From the NCBI RefSeq assembly GCF_020731415.2, contig NZ_CP088273.1:1989001-2053000 (forward strand): a stretch of DNA of 64,000 nt. Reading direction: 5' to 3'. The position numbers and the translations under genes were made by a program. Position 1 is the first letter of the stretch. Every line of letters starts with the position of its first letter. The DNA is from Phyllobacterium sp. T1293. Lineage in GTDB: Bacteria; Pseudomonadota; Alphaproteobacteria; Rhizobiales; Rhizobiaceae. A model generated the notes under the pieces. The model saw only the letters and a program-made list of their open reading frames with translations. It was not told the origin of the DNA and made no database searches. Below, in pieces: positions 27,506 through 35,780 of the stretch.

Positions 27506-28666
27506 TCAGGCTGAAAGCCGCCGTTCGACAATCCGGGCAAGAAGGCTTGCCCCCACCGGAAGAACGCCTTCATCGAGGACAAAACCGGGATTGTGAACGG
27601 GAATATTTCCGCCATGCCCAATCGTCCCGTAAACGCCCGGCCGCAGATGCAGCATCTCGGCGAAGTCTTCACTGCCCATCACAGGCTGTTCTTTCAGATA
27701 GACATTTTCCGCACCGACAATATCTCGAGCTGCTTGTGCAAAGCCCTCGACAAGCGCGTCCGTATTGACCAAAACGTCCGTAAGGTTGCGAATATCGACA
27801 TCGATTGTCACATCAAAACTCGCAGCAAGCCCGGCAGCAATGGTGCGCATGCGCTCATGGATAGTTTTTTGCACCTCTCGATCCAGATACCGAATAGTTC
27901 CTGATATCCTCGCTTCCTGCGGAATGACATTGTAAGCCGTGCCGGAATGGATTTGCGTTACGGAAAGCACCGCCGTTTTCAACGGCTGTACGTTGCGGCT
28001 GACAATGGATTGCAGTGCCTGTACCAATGCAGTGGCGACAATGATGGGGTCCTTACAAGCCTCAGGTTTTGCACCATGTCCCCCACAACCATGAATATAC
28101 ATATCAAAACGATCACTGCCTGCCATTGCCGGTCCCGGTTTGATACCGATTTTGTAAGGTTCATCAGCCGGGGCATTGTGAACAAAATAAATTTCATCGC
28201 AGGGAAAGCGTTCGAATAACCCGTCCTTGATCATGGCGCGAGCACCACCCAAACCTTCCTCGGCCGGTTGAAAGATGAAAACAGCCGTACCGGCAAAGCC
28301 GTGGTTTTCCGCCAGATAACGCGCAGCGCCGAGCAGCATTGTGGTGTGGCCGTCATGTCCACAGCCATGGAAGCGCCCCGGAATGCTTGAACTGAAGGCA
28401 AGGTTGGTCTGTTCGTCCATCGGTAGAGCGTCCATATCGGCCCTCAGGCCGATTGTCCTGCCATTGCCATTGCTGCCTTTGAGAACGCCGACAACACCGG
28501 TTTTGCCAATTTCGGTATGAACCTCGATCCCCCAGCCAGCCAGTTTTGCAGCAACGATCCCGGCAGTTCGCACCTCTTCAAACCCAATTTCGGGATGCTG
28601 ATGAATATCGCGGCGAATAGCGATAAGTTCGTCTTGGTATGCGTTGATTTTTTCCAGAACAGTCAT
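27506..28666 (-). CDS. M20 family amidohydrolase (hippurate hydrolase type)
   Basis: The 386-residue protein has the M20D peptidase features: RRDIHQHPEIGFEE near the start, LRADMDALPM, FHGCGHDGHTTMLLGAA with metal-binding Cys/His, FIFQPAEEG with catalytic Glu, and MGSEDFAEM near the C-terminus. Such enzymes cut amide bonds of N-acyl or N-benzoyl amino acids, amide-linked auxin conjugates or similar. AAAGGAATTGAA precedes ATG 28666; the longer frame to 28750 overlaps the transporter gene. The upstream gene in the same direction is an MHS-type transporter, so uptake followed by hydrolysis of an acyl-amino acid is likely. Confidence 0.88.
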   Translation of the reverse strand: MTVLEKINAYQDELIAIRRDIHQHPEIGFEEVRTAGIVAAKLAGWGIEVHTEIGKTGVVGVLKGSNGNGRTIGLRADMDALPMDEQTNLAFSSSIPGRFHGCGHDGHTTMLLGAARYLAENHGFAGTAVFIFQPAEEGLGGARAMIKDGLFERFPCDEIYFVHNAPADEPYKIGIKPGPAMAGSDRFDMYIHGCGGHGAKPEACKDPIIVATALVQALQSIVSRNVQPLKTAVLSVTQIHSGTAYNVIPQEARISGTIRYLDREVQKTIHERMRTIAAGLAASFDVTIDVDIRNLTDVLVNTDALVEGFAQAARDIVGAENVYLKEQPVMGSEDFAEMLHLRPGVYGTIGHGGNIPVHNPGFVLDEGVLPVGASLLARIVERRLSA

Positions 28667-28733
28667 TTCAATTCCTTTAAGGTATCGTCCTCTTTGAAAT
28701 GCCAGCGCGCTTTGAGCGCGATGGGCACGACGT

Positions 28734-30089
28734 TCAAGCACCCGCCGCAACCGGCACGCCTGCGTTCACTTTTTCCGTATGGGAGGCTTTATCCAAGCCG
28801 GGCTCATCGGGCACAAAACGCACAAACCAAAGGCTGATCAGGCCGATAAAGCACATTGCAACAATGTACAAAATCCAGGAGAGCTTATCGCCCGTGGCGC
28901 TGATAATTGCCGTAAAGACAGCCTGTGCCGTTCCGCCGAACAGCGTAACTCCCAAAGCGTAGGACGTCGCAAAACCAACGGTGCGCACAGCCACCGGAAA
29001 TGCTTTGGGCGAAACACTAATCCCTGCCCCGGATGCAATCGAATGAATAGCCATCAGAAAACCGAAACCGGCAATCAGAAGGATTGGCGAATTCATTGAT
29101 AGAATAAAGTGCATGACGGGATAGAGCAGAAGAACGAAGATCATGCGCGCGGTAAAAAGAACATTTTTGACGCCAAAGCGATCACTCAGCACCCCGCCAA
29201 TGAGGGCAAACACAACCCCCACAGTTCCCACAGTGAAGGTAATTGTCATTGCTGTTGATTGAGGAAGACCAAGGGTGGCAATGGCGAAAGCTGTTCCGAA
29301 AAGGAAGAAAGCAGTAGATACCATCCCTCCCGTTGTCACCATCATACACAGCAGAATGGCCCGCCAATGCTGTTTGAACACAGTCGACAGAACCGTCGAC
29401 ATGGTATCGAGTCTTTCCTCTGCATCGAGGGTTTCCTCGAGTTTGTGGCGAATGTAAAAGCCGATAGGTGCAATGAGAATCCCGATCAGAAATGGCACAC
29501 GCCAAGCCCATTGTTCTGTCGCATCGGCAGGGAGCATCGTCGCCAGAACAATACCGACCGTGCCGGATAGTACAGTACCCATATTTTGACTTGAAATTTG
29601 CCAGCTTGCAGCAAAACCGCGGCGGCCGCGAGATGCACTTTCAATCAGAAAGGTTGTCGCCGACCCCAGTTCGCCTCCGGCAGAAAAGCCCTGAATCAGA
29701 CGGGCGATCACCAGAAGCACCGGTGCCGCATAGCCAATTTGCTGGTAGGTGGGCAGCAGCCCGATCATTCCGCTTCCCAACGCCATCAAAAGGATGGTCA
29801 TCGTCATCGCCGGTTTGCGGCCATAACGGTCAGCATAGGCTCCCATCAGGATGGCGCCAAGCGGCCGGGCGACAAAGCCAACGCCAAATGTTGCGACCGA
29901 AAGCAACAGGCTGGTATTGGGATTTGCCGACGGAAAGAATACGTGGCCAAGAACCACGGCAAAGGCCGCATAGACCCCGAAATCATAGAACTCCATGGCA
30001 TTGCCAAGCACGGCGGCTATGATAGTTTTGGTTTGATTGTTATGTGGACGCCCGGAATTGGGTTTTTGGGCAGCTAAAGCGTTTGTCAT
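28734..30089 (-). CDS. MFS transporter, metabolite:H+ symporter (MHS) family
   Basis: A 451-residue, 12-segment transporter. The N-terminal AAVLGNAMEFYDFGVYAAFA and GAYADRYGRKPAM are signatures of the MHS group (ProP, KgtP, ShiA and aromatic or carboxylate importers), and RLIQGFSAGGELGSATTFLIE is the loop 4-5 motif. AAAGGGGAACT lies before the start. It is followed at 67 bases by the amidohydrolase, so the pair probably imports and cleaves one compound. The actual substrate is unknown. Confidence 0.88.
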   Translation of the reverse strand: MTNALAAQKPNSGRPHNNQTKTIIAAVLGNAMEFYDFGVYAAFAVVLGHVFFPSANPNTSLLLSVATFGVGFVARPLGAILMGAYADRYGRKPAMTMTILLMALGSGMIGLLPTYQQIGYAAPVLLVIARLIQGFSAGGELGSATTFLIESASRGRRGFAASWQISSQNMGTVLSGTVGIVLATMLPADATEQWAWRVPFLIGILIAPIGFYIRHKLEETLDAEERLDTMSTVLSTVFKQHWRAILLCMMVTTGGMVSTAFFLFGTAFAIATLGLPQSTAMTITFTVGTVGVVFALIGGVLSDRFGVKNVLFTARMIFVLLLYPVMHFILSMNSPILLIAGFGFLMAIHSIASGAGISVSPKAFPVAVRTVGFATSYALGVTLFGGTAQAVFTAIISATGDKLSWILYIVAMCFIGLISLWFVRFVPDEPGLDKASHTEKVNAGVPVAAGA

Positions 30090-30409
30090 AGTTCCCCTTT
30101 ATTATTTTGAGTATGTTTTGGCAGATGAAAATTGATTGATTTCGAATGGTGCAGAGCCGATAATTTTTCGGCTTTTCTGGATAGTTTTGTCGAATATAAC
30201 GCGGAAAACCGCAGATATTTCAGTCTGTTAACAAGCGATAAATTTCAGGCTGGCTTTACCCGATCAATGTAACCGGCAAACTATATTCGATTATTAGAGG
30301 AATATTTCTGAGCCCTCTATAAGCAATTGGTATGAGGGGTATTGCAACGACACGGGCGTGCAATTCTGGCGCGCGGGTGGCGAGATCTGCTCTCGCCCTC
30401 TACGTGATG
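30090..30409. other. AT-rich intergenic region upstream of the MHS transporter
   Basis: No gene is seen. It must carry the promoter of the transporter-amidohydrolase pair on the minus strand. A small stem GCCGA/TCGGC with TTTT after it occurs near 30156, oriented as a plus-strand terminator but with no plus-strand gene to serve. The part next to 30409 is the tail after the GGDEF gene stop. Confidence 0.4.
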
Positions 30410-31513
30410 CTAGGCCGCTATCGATGCCAGTTCGATGCGGTTACGGCCAAGGCGTTTGGCCCGGTAAAGCGCGATGTCGGCTTCTTCGATAAGCTCTGTC
30501 AGAGACTGGTGCCGGGAGGTGAAGGTCGAAACACCGGCGCTGACGGTCACATGTGCTTGCGTGCGCCCGAAATCGAAGAAGGTTTCGTTGACCCGCCGCC
30601 GGATTGCTTCGGCCATGGCCATGGCTTCTTCGGCGTCAGCCGTGGGCATCAGGATGGCAATTTCCTCGCCGCCATAGCGGGCCACGAGATCAGATTTGCG
30701 CACCAGCGAGCGGATGATGGTGGAGATTTCAACGAGCACCAGATCGCCGTTGGAGTGGCCCCAATGATCGTTGATGCTCTTGAACGAGTCGATATCAATC
30801 ATGACAAGCGAAAAGACATCGCCGCCCGTTGAAGCCGCCTTGCGGAAGGTGCGGCGCGCAACCCGGTCGAACAGCCGCCGGTTGGCAAGATTGGTCAAGG
30901 GGTCGGTGTGGGCGTCCACCTCCAGCGTTTTCACGCGATCAACCCGCAGGCGTTCGCGATGCAGGAACAGGGAGATGAGAATGATCCCTGTGACACTCAG
31001 CGTCAGCATTGGCAGGGCAATACGCTGGAAAATCGGCAGCGCCTGTTCAAATGGCAGGACAAATATGCTCAGCGTGTAGAGCGGAACAGTCAGACCAAGG
31101 ATAATGAAGTGCTTCCAGGAATAGGTTTTTGGCCGGTACACCTGCGTAAAGATCAGGCTGATCAGACCGATGATCACAATGCCGACAACACCGGCATAAA
31201 CACCATTACCCCCGATGAGGATGCGGGAAATAATTGTTAAAGTTGTAGAGACCAACACTGCAACCACGCCGCCAAATGGCGCGCTGAGCGCAAGCAGAAT
31301 GGAACGGGCATCAACAATGATACCATGGTCGACGATAACGGGATCAAGCATGGAGATAACGGCCGAACAGCCGAACAACAGCCCCACCATAAAACTACGC
31401 TTCATCGGGGTGTGGAAGCCGCGAATAATCGAGCCATAGGCCATGCTGACCAGCGCTACGAGGCCAAGACGGTGGACGAGATCCGCGACGATGGGGAAAT
31501 ATTCAGTGTACAA
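30410..31513 (-). CDS. Membrane diguanylate cyclase (5TM-LYT plus GGDEF)
   Basis: 367 residues. Residues 8-185 contain about six hydrophobic segments of the 5TMR-LYT type (FMVGLLFGCSAVISMLDPVI, then LLALSAPFGGVVAVL), a membrane sensor often paired with output domains. Residues 195-365 are a GGDEF domain: DPLTNLANRRLFD, active site R-Y-G281-G-E-E-I285 and an RxxD inhibitory site R272-K-S-D275 five residues before it. The GGEEI form is generally active, so it should make cyclic di-GMP and be subject to product inhibition. The stimulus is unknown. Its 3' end is partly duplicated 3 kb away at 27397. Confidence 0.9.
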   Translation of the reverse strand: MYTEYFPIVADLVHRLGLVALVSMAYGSIIRGFHTPMKRSFMVGLLFGCSAVISMLDPVIVDHGIIVDARSILLALSAPFGGVVAVLVSTTLTIISRILIGGNGVYAGVVGIVIIGLISLIFTQVYRPKTYSWKHFIILGLTVPLYTLSIFVLPFEQALPIFQRIALPMLTLSVTGIILISLFLHRERLRVDRVKTLEVDAHTDPLTNLANRRLFDRVARRTFRKAASTGGDVFSLVMIDIDSFKSINDHWGHSNGDLVLVEISTIIRSLVRKSDLVARYGGEEIAILMPTADAEEAMAMAEAIRRRVNETFFDFGRTQAHVTVSAGVSTFTSRHQSLTELIEEADIALYRAKRLGRNRIELASIAA

Positions 31514-31969
31514 TTACCAACCTCAATTCCACTCCCTACGACTATAGCTTTGCCGGGCTAATTTCGTACGAAGGACATCCGTAAAAATTGAACTACCTGA
31601 GGGTCTAACATAAATATTCTACCTTAGGTTGTATTTTTTGGCGATTCATGAAGCCAGCTTTTCAAATATGAATTTCCGCGGAAACTATATCGGGGGCTAT
31701 GGGGAACAGAAATCACAACAAGTTTGGAAACAGGAAAGAGCCGGCAGTGCCGGCTCCTCTCAGACTTATCTATGGCGAGCCGCGGCTCTCCGGAAATTTT
31801 GTCGACGGTGCCTGATTGCCACCGTTGGCGTGGCTCTAAACCCGGACTTGCTGCGCTGCAATATGGATATGGACCGGTGCCACCGTTTCCTCCGCGCTCG
31901 CGAACAGGCCGTTCACGAAAGCAGACAATCCCTGTATTTCCTGATGTTTTGTGAACAAGCCGAGATAAT
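31514..31969. other. Gap between GGDEF gene and ABC operon
   Basis: A GAGCCGGC-AGT-GCCGGCTC hairpin at 31738-31756 looks like a terminator stem. On the minus strand a frame without start codon runs from inside the ABC gene end to a TAG at 31836-31838, reading LGLFTKHQEIQGLSAFVNGL and further, rather protein-like. It may be a decayed gene end that once followed the transporter operon. I cannot assign it. Confidence 0.35.
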
Positions 31970-32752
31970 TCAGGCCCAGCTTTTCAGGCGCGGCACCGCA
32001 TCGATCAGTGCCCGGGTGGCTTCTGCCTGCGGTACAGCCAGAACCCGTTCCGTTTCACCACTTTCGACAACCCGCCCCTCATCCATCACAATCATGCGGT
32101 CGGCAATCGCGCGGACCACGGCGAGATCATGGGAAATGAAGAGATAGGCCACGCCAGTCTCTTCCTGCAGGTCGAGCAGCAGATTGAGGATTTGCGCCCG
32201 CACCGAAACATCCAGTGCCGAGACCGGCTCATCGAGCACAATCAGATCAGGTCTGGTCATCACAGCCCTGGCAATAGCGACGCGCTGGCGCTGTCCGCCG
32301 GAAAGCTCAAGCGGATTGCGTTGCATCAAATCGGGGCTCAGCCCCACCCGTTCGAGGGCGGCGGCGATAACCTCACTGTAGTTTTCCTTTGGAGCCAGAT
32401 CATGCAGTCGCAGCGGGTCTTCCAGAATCCGCCTGATATTGGCGCGCGGGTTAAATGCCGCCAGCGGGTCTTGAAACACCATCTGGAAGCGGTGACGCAA
32501 CAGTCGCAACGCCCCGCCACGCATGGCGGTGATATCATGTCCGCACAGATGAATTGATCCGGCGTCCGGCTCGCTCAACCGCATGACAAGCCGCGCCAGC
32601 GTTGTTTTGCCGGAACCTGACGCACCGACCAGCGCCAGCGTTTCGCCGCGCCCCAAGGTAAGGCTGATATCTCTGAGACCCGACGCATTGCGGTCGCCAA
32701 AGCGTTTGGCGATATCGCGCACATCAAGAACGATGGAATCGGCTTCGCTCAT
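31970..32752 (-). CDS. Peptide/nickel-type ABC transporter ATPase (DppF/OppF-like)
   Basis: 260 residues with Walker A GASGSGKTT, Q-loop FQDPLAAFNP, signature LSGGQRQRVAIARA, Walker B LIVLDEPVSALD and switch SHDLAVV. The RANIRRILEDPLRLH stretch is typical of the second ATPase of dipeptide/oligopeptide systems. ATG 32752 overlaps the stop of the preceding ATPase (ATGA), so the long open frame to 32887 is not used. It is the last gene of the operon. Confidence 0.9.
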   Translation of the reverse strand: MSEADSIVLDVRDIAKRFGDRNASGLRDISLTLGRGETLALVGASGSGKTTLARLVMRLSEPDAGSIHLCGHDITAMRGGALRLLRHRFQMVFQDPLAAFNPRANIRRILEDPLRLHDLAPKENYSEVIAAALERVGLSPDLMQRNPLELSGGQRQRVAIARAVMTRPDLIVLDEPVSALDVSVRAQILNLLLDLQEETGVAYLFISHDLAVVRAIADRMIVMDEGRVVESGETERVLAVPQAEATRALIDAVPRLKSWA

Positions 32753-33555
32753 GGCAGACTCAGACTGTCGGGGTTGATTTCGGCAAGGCGTCGCTGGCGC
32801 GGTGTCTCCAGCGACAGATGCGCGCCGATCAGCGCTTTCGTATAGGGATGCACGGGCTTGCCCAGAACATCCGCCGCACCGCCGCACTCGACCAGTTGCC
32901 CCTTGTAAAGAACGGCGATCTGGTCGGCACGTTCGGACGCCAGCGCGATATCATGGGTGACGAAAAGCAGGGTCAGCCCATCCTCGCGCACCAGCTCATC
33001 CAGCAGGTTGACGATGTGGCGCTGCACCACCGTGTCGAGCGCACTTGTCAGCTCATCGGCAATGATCATTGACGGACCCGCCGCCAAGGCCAAGGCAAGC
33101 GCGATGCGCTGACGCTGCCCGCCTGAGAATTCATGCGGATAGCTGTTGAGCCGTGAAAGCGCCTTTGGAATATGCACGCGGTCCATAAGGTCGGCGGCAC
33201 GCACCCGCGCGGCAATCCAGCTTGTGTCCTCATGCGCGCGGATAATTTCGGCAATCTGGTCGCCGACCTTGATAACCGGATCAAGGCTGCCGCCGGGGTC
33301 CTGAAACACCACGCCGATATCCCTGCCGAGGCGTGGGCGCATCGAAGCGGCGGGAAAACTGATCGATCCTGTCTGTTGCGCCTGTTCTGGCAACAATCCG
33401 GCTATGGCCATGGCGAGGGTCGACTTCCCCGAACCGCTTTCGCCGATGAGCGCCAGCCTTCCTCCCCGGAGAAGTTCCAGCGAGACATCCGCCAGCGCGA
33501 CGGTTTTGCCGTAGGAAACGCCGAAATGATCAACGCGCAGGAATGGTTCGCTCAT
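32749..33555 (-). CDS. Peptide/nickel-type ABC transporter ATPase (DppD/OppD-like)
   Basis: A 268-residue ATPase: Walker A GESGSGKST, Q-loop VFQDPGGSLDP, signature FSGGQRQRIALALA, Walker B MIIADELTSALD (Glu to Asp-Glu order normal for this family), SVTHD-like LFVTHDIALA and the C-terminal PVHPYTKALIGAHL that precedes the usual Cys cluster, here absent. It is slightly shorter than DppD (around 320), lacking the C-terminal iron-sulfur-like extension. Both ends overlap neighbours by ATGA. Confidence 0.9.
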   Translation of the reverse strand: MSEPFLRVDHFGVSYGKTVALADVSLELLRGGRLALIGESGSGKSTLAMAIAGLLPEQAQQTGSISFPAASMRPRLGRDIGVVFQDPGGSLDPVIKVGDQIAEIIRAHEDTSWIAARVRAADLMDRVHIPKALSRLNSYPHEFSGGQRQRIALALALAAGPSMIIADELTSALDTVVQRHIVNLLDELVREDGLTLLFVTHDIALASERADQIAVLYKGQLVECGGAADVLGKPVHPYTKALIGAHLSLETPRQRRLAEINPDSLSLP

Positions 33556-34370
33556 GGCTGAAGCAACCTCTCATTGCGCGATAATCCGCGTCCAATCAGA
33601 TGAACACTAAGGACTGTCACAACCAGCGCCAGACCCGGCACAATGGAAAGGTAAGGCGCGGTGCGCAGCACAGTGCGCCCTTCGGCAATCATGCTGCCCC
33701 ATGTCACGCGGTTCGGATCGCCGAAGCCGAGAAATGACAGCGCCGCCTCGATCAGAATGGCCGCAGCCACGGAAATAGCTGCCAGCGAAGCGGCAGGGCC
33801 AAAGGCATTGGGCAGGATTTCCCGGAATGCAATTTCGAGCGGACGCATACCAAGCGTGCGGGCCGCAGCGACGAAATCGCGCTCGCGCAGGGAAAGCACT
33901 TCCGCGCGGGTAACGCGCGCAGCCTGTGTCCAGTTGCCAATACTGATGGCAAAGATCAGCGTCGGAACGCTTGGCCCGGTGACGCTGATTGTTGCCAGCG
34001 CCAGCAGAAAACCCGGAACCGTCTGAAACGCCTCGGTTATCCGCATCAGGATCGCGTCAGCAATGCCGCCGAGGAACCCGGCAAGCGTGCCGACAAAACT
34101 GCCGATGACAAGCGATGCCGCAGCCGAGAAGAACGCCACGAGCAGCGTCGTGCGGGTGCCGTAGAGGAGTTCGGAGAGAACATCGCGGCCAAGCCGGTCT
34201 GTGCCCAGCAGATGCGCATCCGATGTGAGGGGGCGCAGCAAAGGTTCGCCGGTAATAGCAAGCGGATCACCCGGCACGATCCACGGGGCCAGCAGTGCCA
34301 TAAGCACAAGCACGACAAGCAGCACGAAGCCCGCCCGGCCTTCAAGGTTAAGACGCCGCCAGATCATCAT
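33552..34370 (-). CDS. Peptide/nickel-type ABC permease (DppC/OppC-like)
   Basis: A 272-residue membrane protein with an N-terminal anchor (FVLLVVLVLMALLAPWIVPGDP), the HLLGTDRLGRDVLSELLYGTRTTL family motif, four or five further segments and an EAA loop (AARTLGMRPLEIAFREILPN). It pairs with the DppB-like permease, with which it overlaps by ATGA. Confidence 0.9.
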   Translation of the reverse strand: MMIWRRLNLEGRAGFVLLVVLVLMALLAPWIVPGDPLAITGEPLLRPLTSDAHLLGTDRLGRDVLSELLYGTRTTLLVAFFSAAASLVIGSFVGTLAGFLGGIADAILMRITEAFQTVPGFLLALATISVTGPSVPTLIFAISIGNWTQAARVTRAEVLSLRERDFVAAARTLGMRPLEIAFREILPNAFGPAASLAAISVAAAILIEAALSFLGFGDPNRVTWGSMIAEGRTVLRTAPYLSIVPGLALVVTVLSVHLIGRGLSRNERLLQP

Positions 34371-35347
34371 CGCCCCACCCTCACACGCGGATCGAGCTTG
34401 CCATAGGCCAGATCAACCAGCAGATTGGCGATGATCACCGTGATCGCACTACACAGGATGATACCGAGCAGCAACGGCGTATCACGGCGCGAGACGGCTT
34501 CCGCAGCCAGACGACCAAAGCCCGGAATGGCAAAAACGCTTTCCACCACCACGCTGCCGCCGAGCATCACCGCTGCCTGCCAGCCGAGCATGGTAATAAC
34601 GGGAAGAACCGCGTTGCGCGCCACATGCCGCCAGACGATACGGCGCCGGCTGAGTCCGCGCGCTTTGAGCCCCGTCACAAAAGGATCGCGCCAGATTTCG
34701 CTCATGCGGTCGCGCATCAGCCGCAGGTATAGCGCGAGATAGACCATGGCGAGCGCGGCAACCGGCAGGACCAGATGGGTGGCAATATCCGTCATCTGCG
34801 CCAATCCGGTTTTCCCCGAAGCAATGGTTTCAATGCCGCCAACCGGCAGCCAGCGCAGATCGACGGCGAAAATGATAATCAGCAGCAATCCCAGCCAAAA
34901 ACCCGGCACCGCATAAAGGATTAGAGAGCCGATGGAGAGGAAGCGGTCACGCAATGAGCCCGGCCTTGCACCAGCGATAATGCCGAGCAGCGAGCCCAGA
35001 AAGAAAGCGAGCGCGGTGGCAATGCCCATCAATAGCAGCGTCACCGGCAAGCGTTCGAAAACCACCGAAAGCACGGGACGCTGAAAGGCCGTTGACCAGC
35101 CGAAATCCCCATGAGCAAGCGCGGAAATATAGGCGATGAAACGGTTCATCGGCCCTTGGTCGAGCCCCCAATCCTGCCGCAATTGCGCCAGTTGCCCGGC
35201 ATCGAGACCACCAGAGCCCGCCACATAGGAATCAACAGCATCGCCCGGTGCTGCCTCCAGCAGCAAAAAGCTGCCCACCAGCACCGCACCGAGAACCGGA
35301 ATGGCCCCCAGCAGGCGCTTTACAAAAAAGGAGGCGAGAGGCGGCAA
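34367..35347 (-). CDS. Peptide/nickel-type ABC permease (DppB/OppB-like)
   Basis: A 326-residue permease: FFVKRLLGAIPVLGAVLVGSF is the classical first segment, and the EAA loop reads GLKARGLSRRRIVWRHVARNA. I take TTG 35347 (MPPLASFFVKRL) because CGGAGCCATA lies directly before it. The open frame extends to 35410 but without family similarity. Between this gene and the binding-protein gene lies a 433-base cluster of repeats (35348-35780), which breaks what is otherwise a tight operon. Confidence 0.86.
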   Translation of the reverse strand: MPPLASFFVKRLLGAIPVLGAVLVGSFLLLEAAPGDAVDSYVAGSGGLDAGQLAQLRQDWGLDQGPMNRFIAYISALAHGDFGWSTAFQRPVLSVVFERLPVTLLLMGIATALAFFLGSLLGIIAGARPGSLRDRFLSIGSLILYAVPGFWLGLLLIIIFAVDLRWLPVGGIETIASGKTGLAQMTDIATHLVLPVAALAMVYLALYLRLMRDRMSEIWRDPFVTGLKARGLSRRRIVWRHVARNAVLPVITMLGWQAAVMLGGSVVVESVFAIPGFGRLAAEAVSRRDTPLLLGIILCSAITVIIANLLVDLAYGKLDPRVRVGR

Positions 35348-35447
35348 ATATGGCTCCGACAGGTCATGCGAATGGAGTGGGACACTAGAGCGATTGGCTG
35401 GGGAAAACAAACGGGTTTGTTGTCATCAACGGGAGATTTGCAAAGGC

Positions 35448-35763
35448 GTGGTTCGTGGTTCGTGGTTCGACAAAACAGCCATAAGGGAGAGTGTGGATGC
35501 AATATTAATCGCCTACGTTGCAGAACCCAGTTCCATGCAACCCACCCACCTCGTCATCCTCGGGCTTGACCCGAGGACCCACGGCAAAAGAAATCAAACA
35601 AATGTGGCCGTGCGCGCTTTTAAATTATGGGTCCTCGGGTCAAGCCCGAGGATGACGAGGTGGGTGGGTGACAGGGTGCTATATCCTGCAACACCGATGA
35701 TTATCGTTCCAGCCAACACTCTCCCTCATGGTGAGCGTCCTGAGCTTGTCGAAGAGCGAACCC
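35448..35763. repeat. Composite repeat: family A with family B nested inside
   Basis: Family A left arm with three GTGGTTC units begins at 35448 and continues GACAAAACAGCCATAAGGGA (diverged) and GGATGCAATATTAATCGC. The right arm, from about 35696, reads GATTATCGTTCCAGCC then CTCTCCCTCATGGTGAGC and a TGAGCTTGTCGAAGAGCGAA end. A full family B palindrome (35541-35668) sits between. The same A(B)A arrangement recurs at 55345-55730. Confidence 0.82.
35541..35668. repeat. Family B palindrome, copy 1 (41-bp arms)
   Basis: Perfect 41-bp arms at 35541-35581 and 35628-35668 (core TCATCCTCGGGCTTGACCC) around a 46-base loop that begins CGGCAAAAGAAATCAAAC. The arm core is a repeat widely seen in alphaproteobacterial intergenic DNA. 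The loop is homologous to, but inverted relative to, that of copy 2 at 55522-55638. Confidence 0.9.
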
Positions 35764-35780
35764 CGCACCCTCTCGAGCCC

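Noticed and set aside
30150..30180. GCCGA/TCGGC stem with T tract as a terminator
   Set aside because: It faces the plus strand where no gene ends; probably chance in AT-rich DNA.
31629..32147. A 172-codon plus-strand frame in the gap and ABC gene end
   Set aside because: Half of it is antisense to the ATPase gene and the composition (Arg/Ser-rich) is not protein-like.
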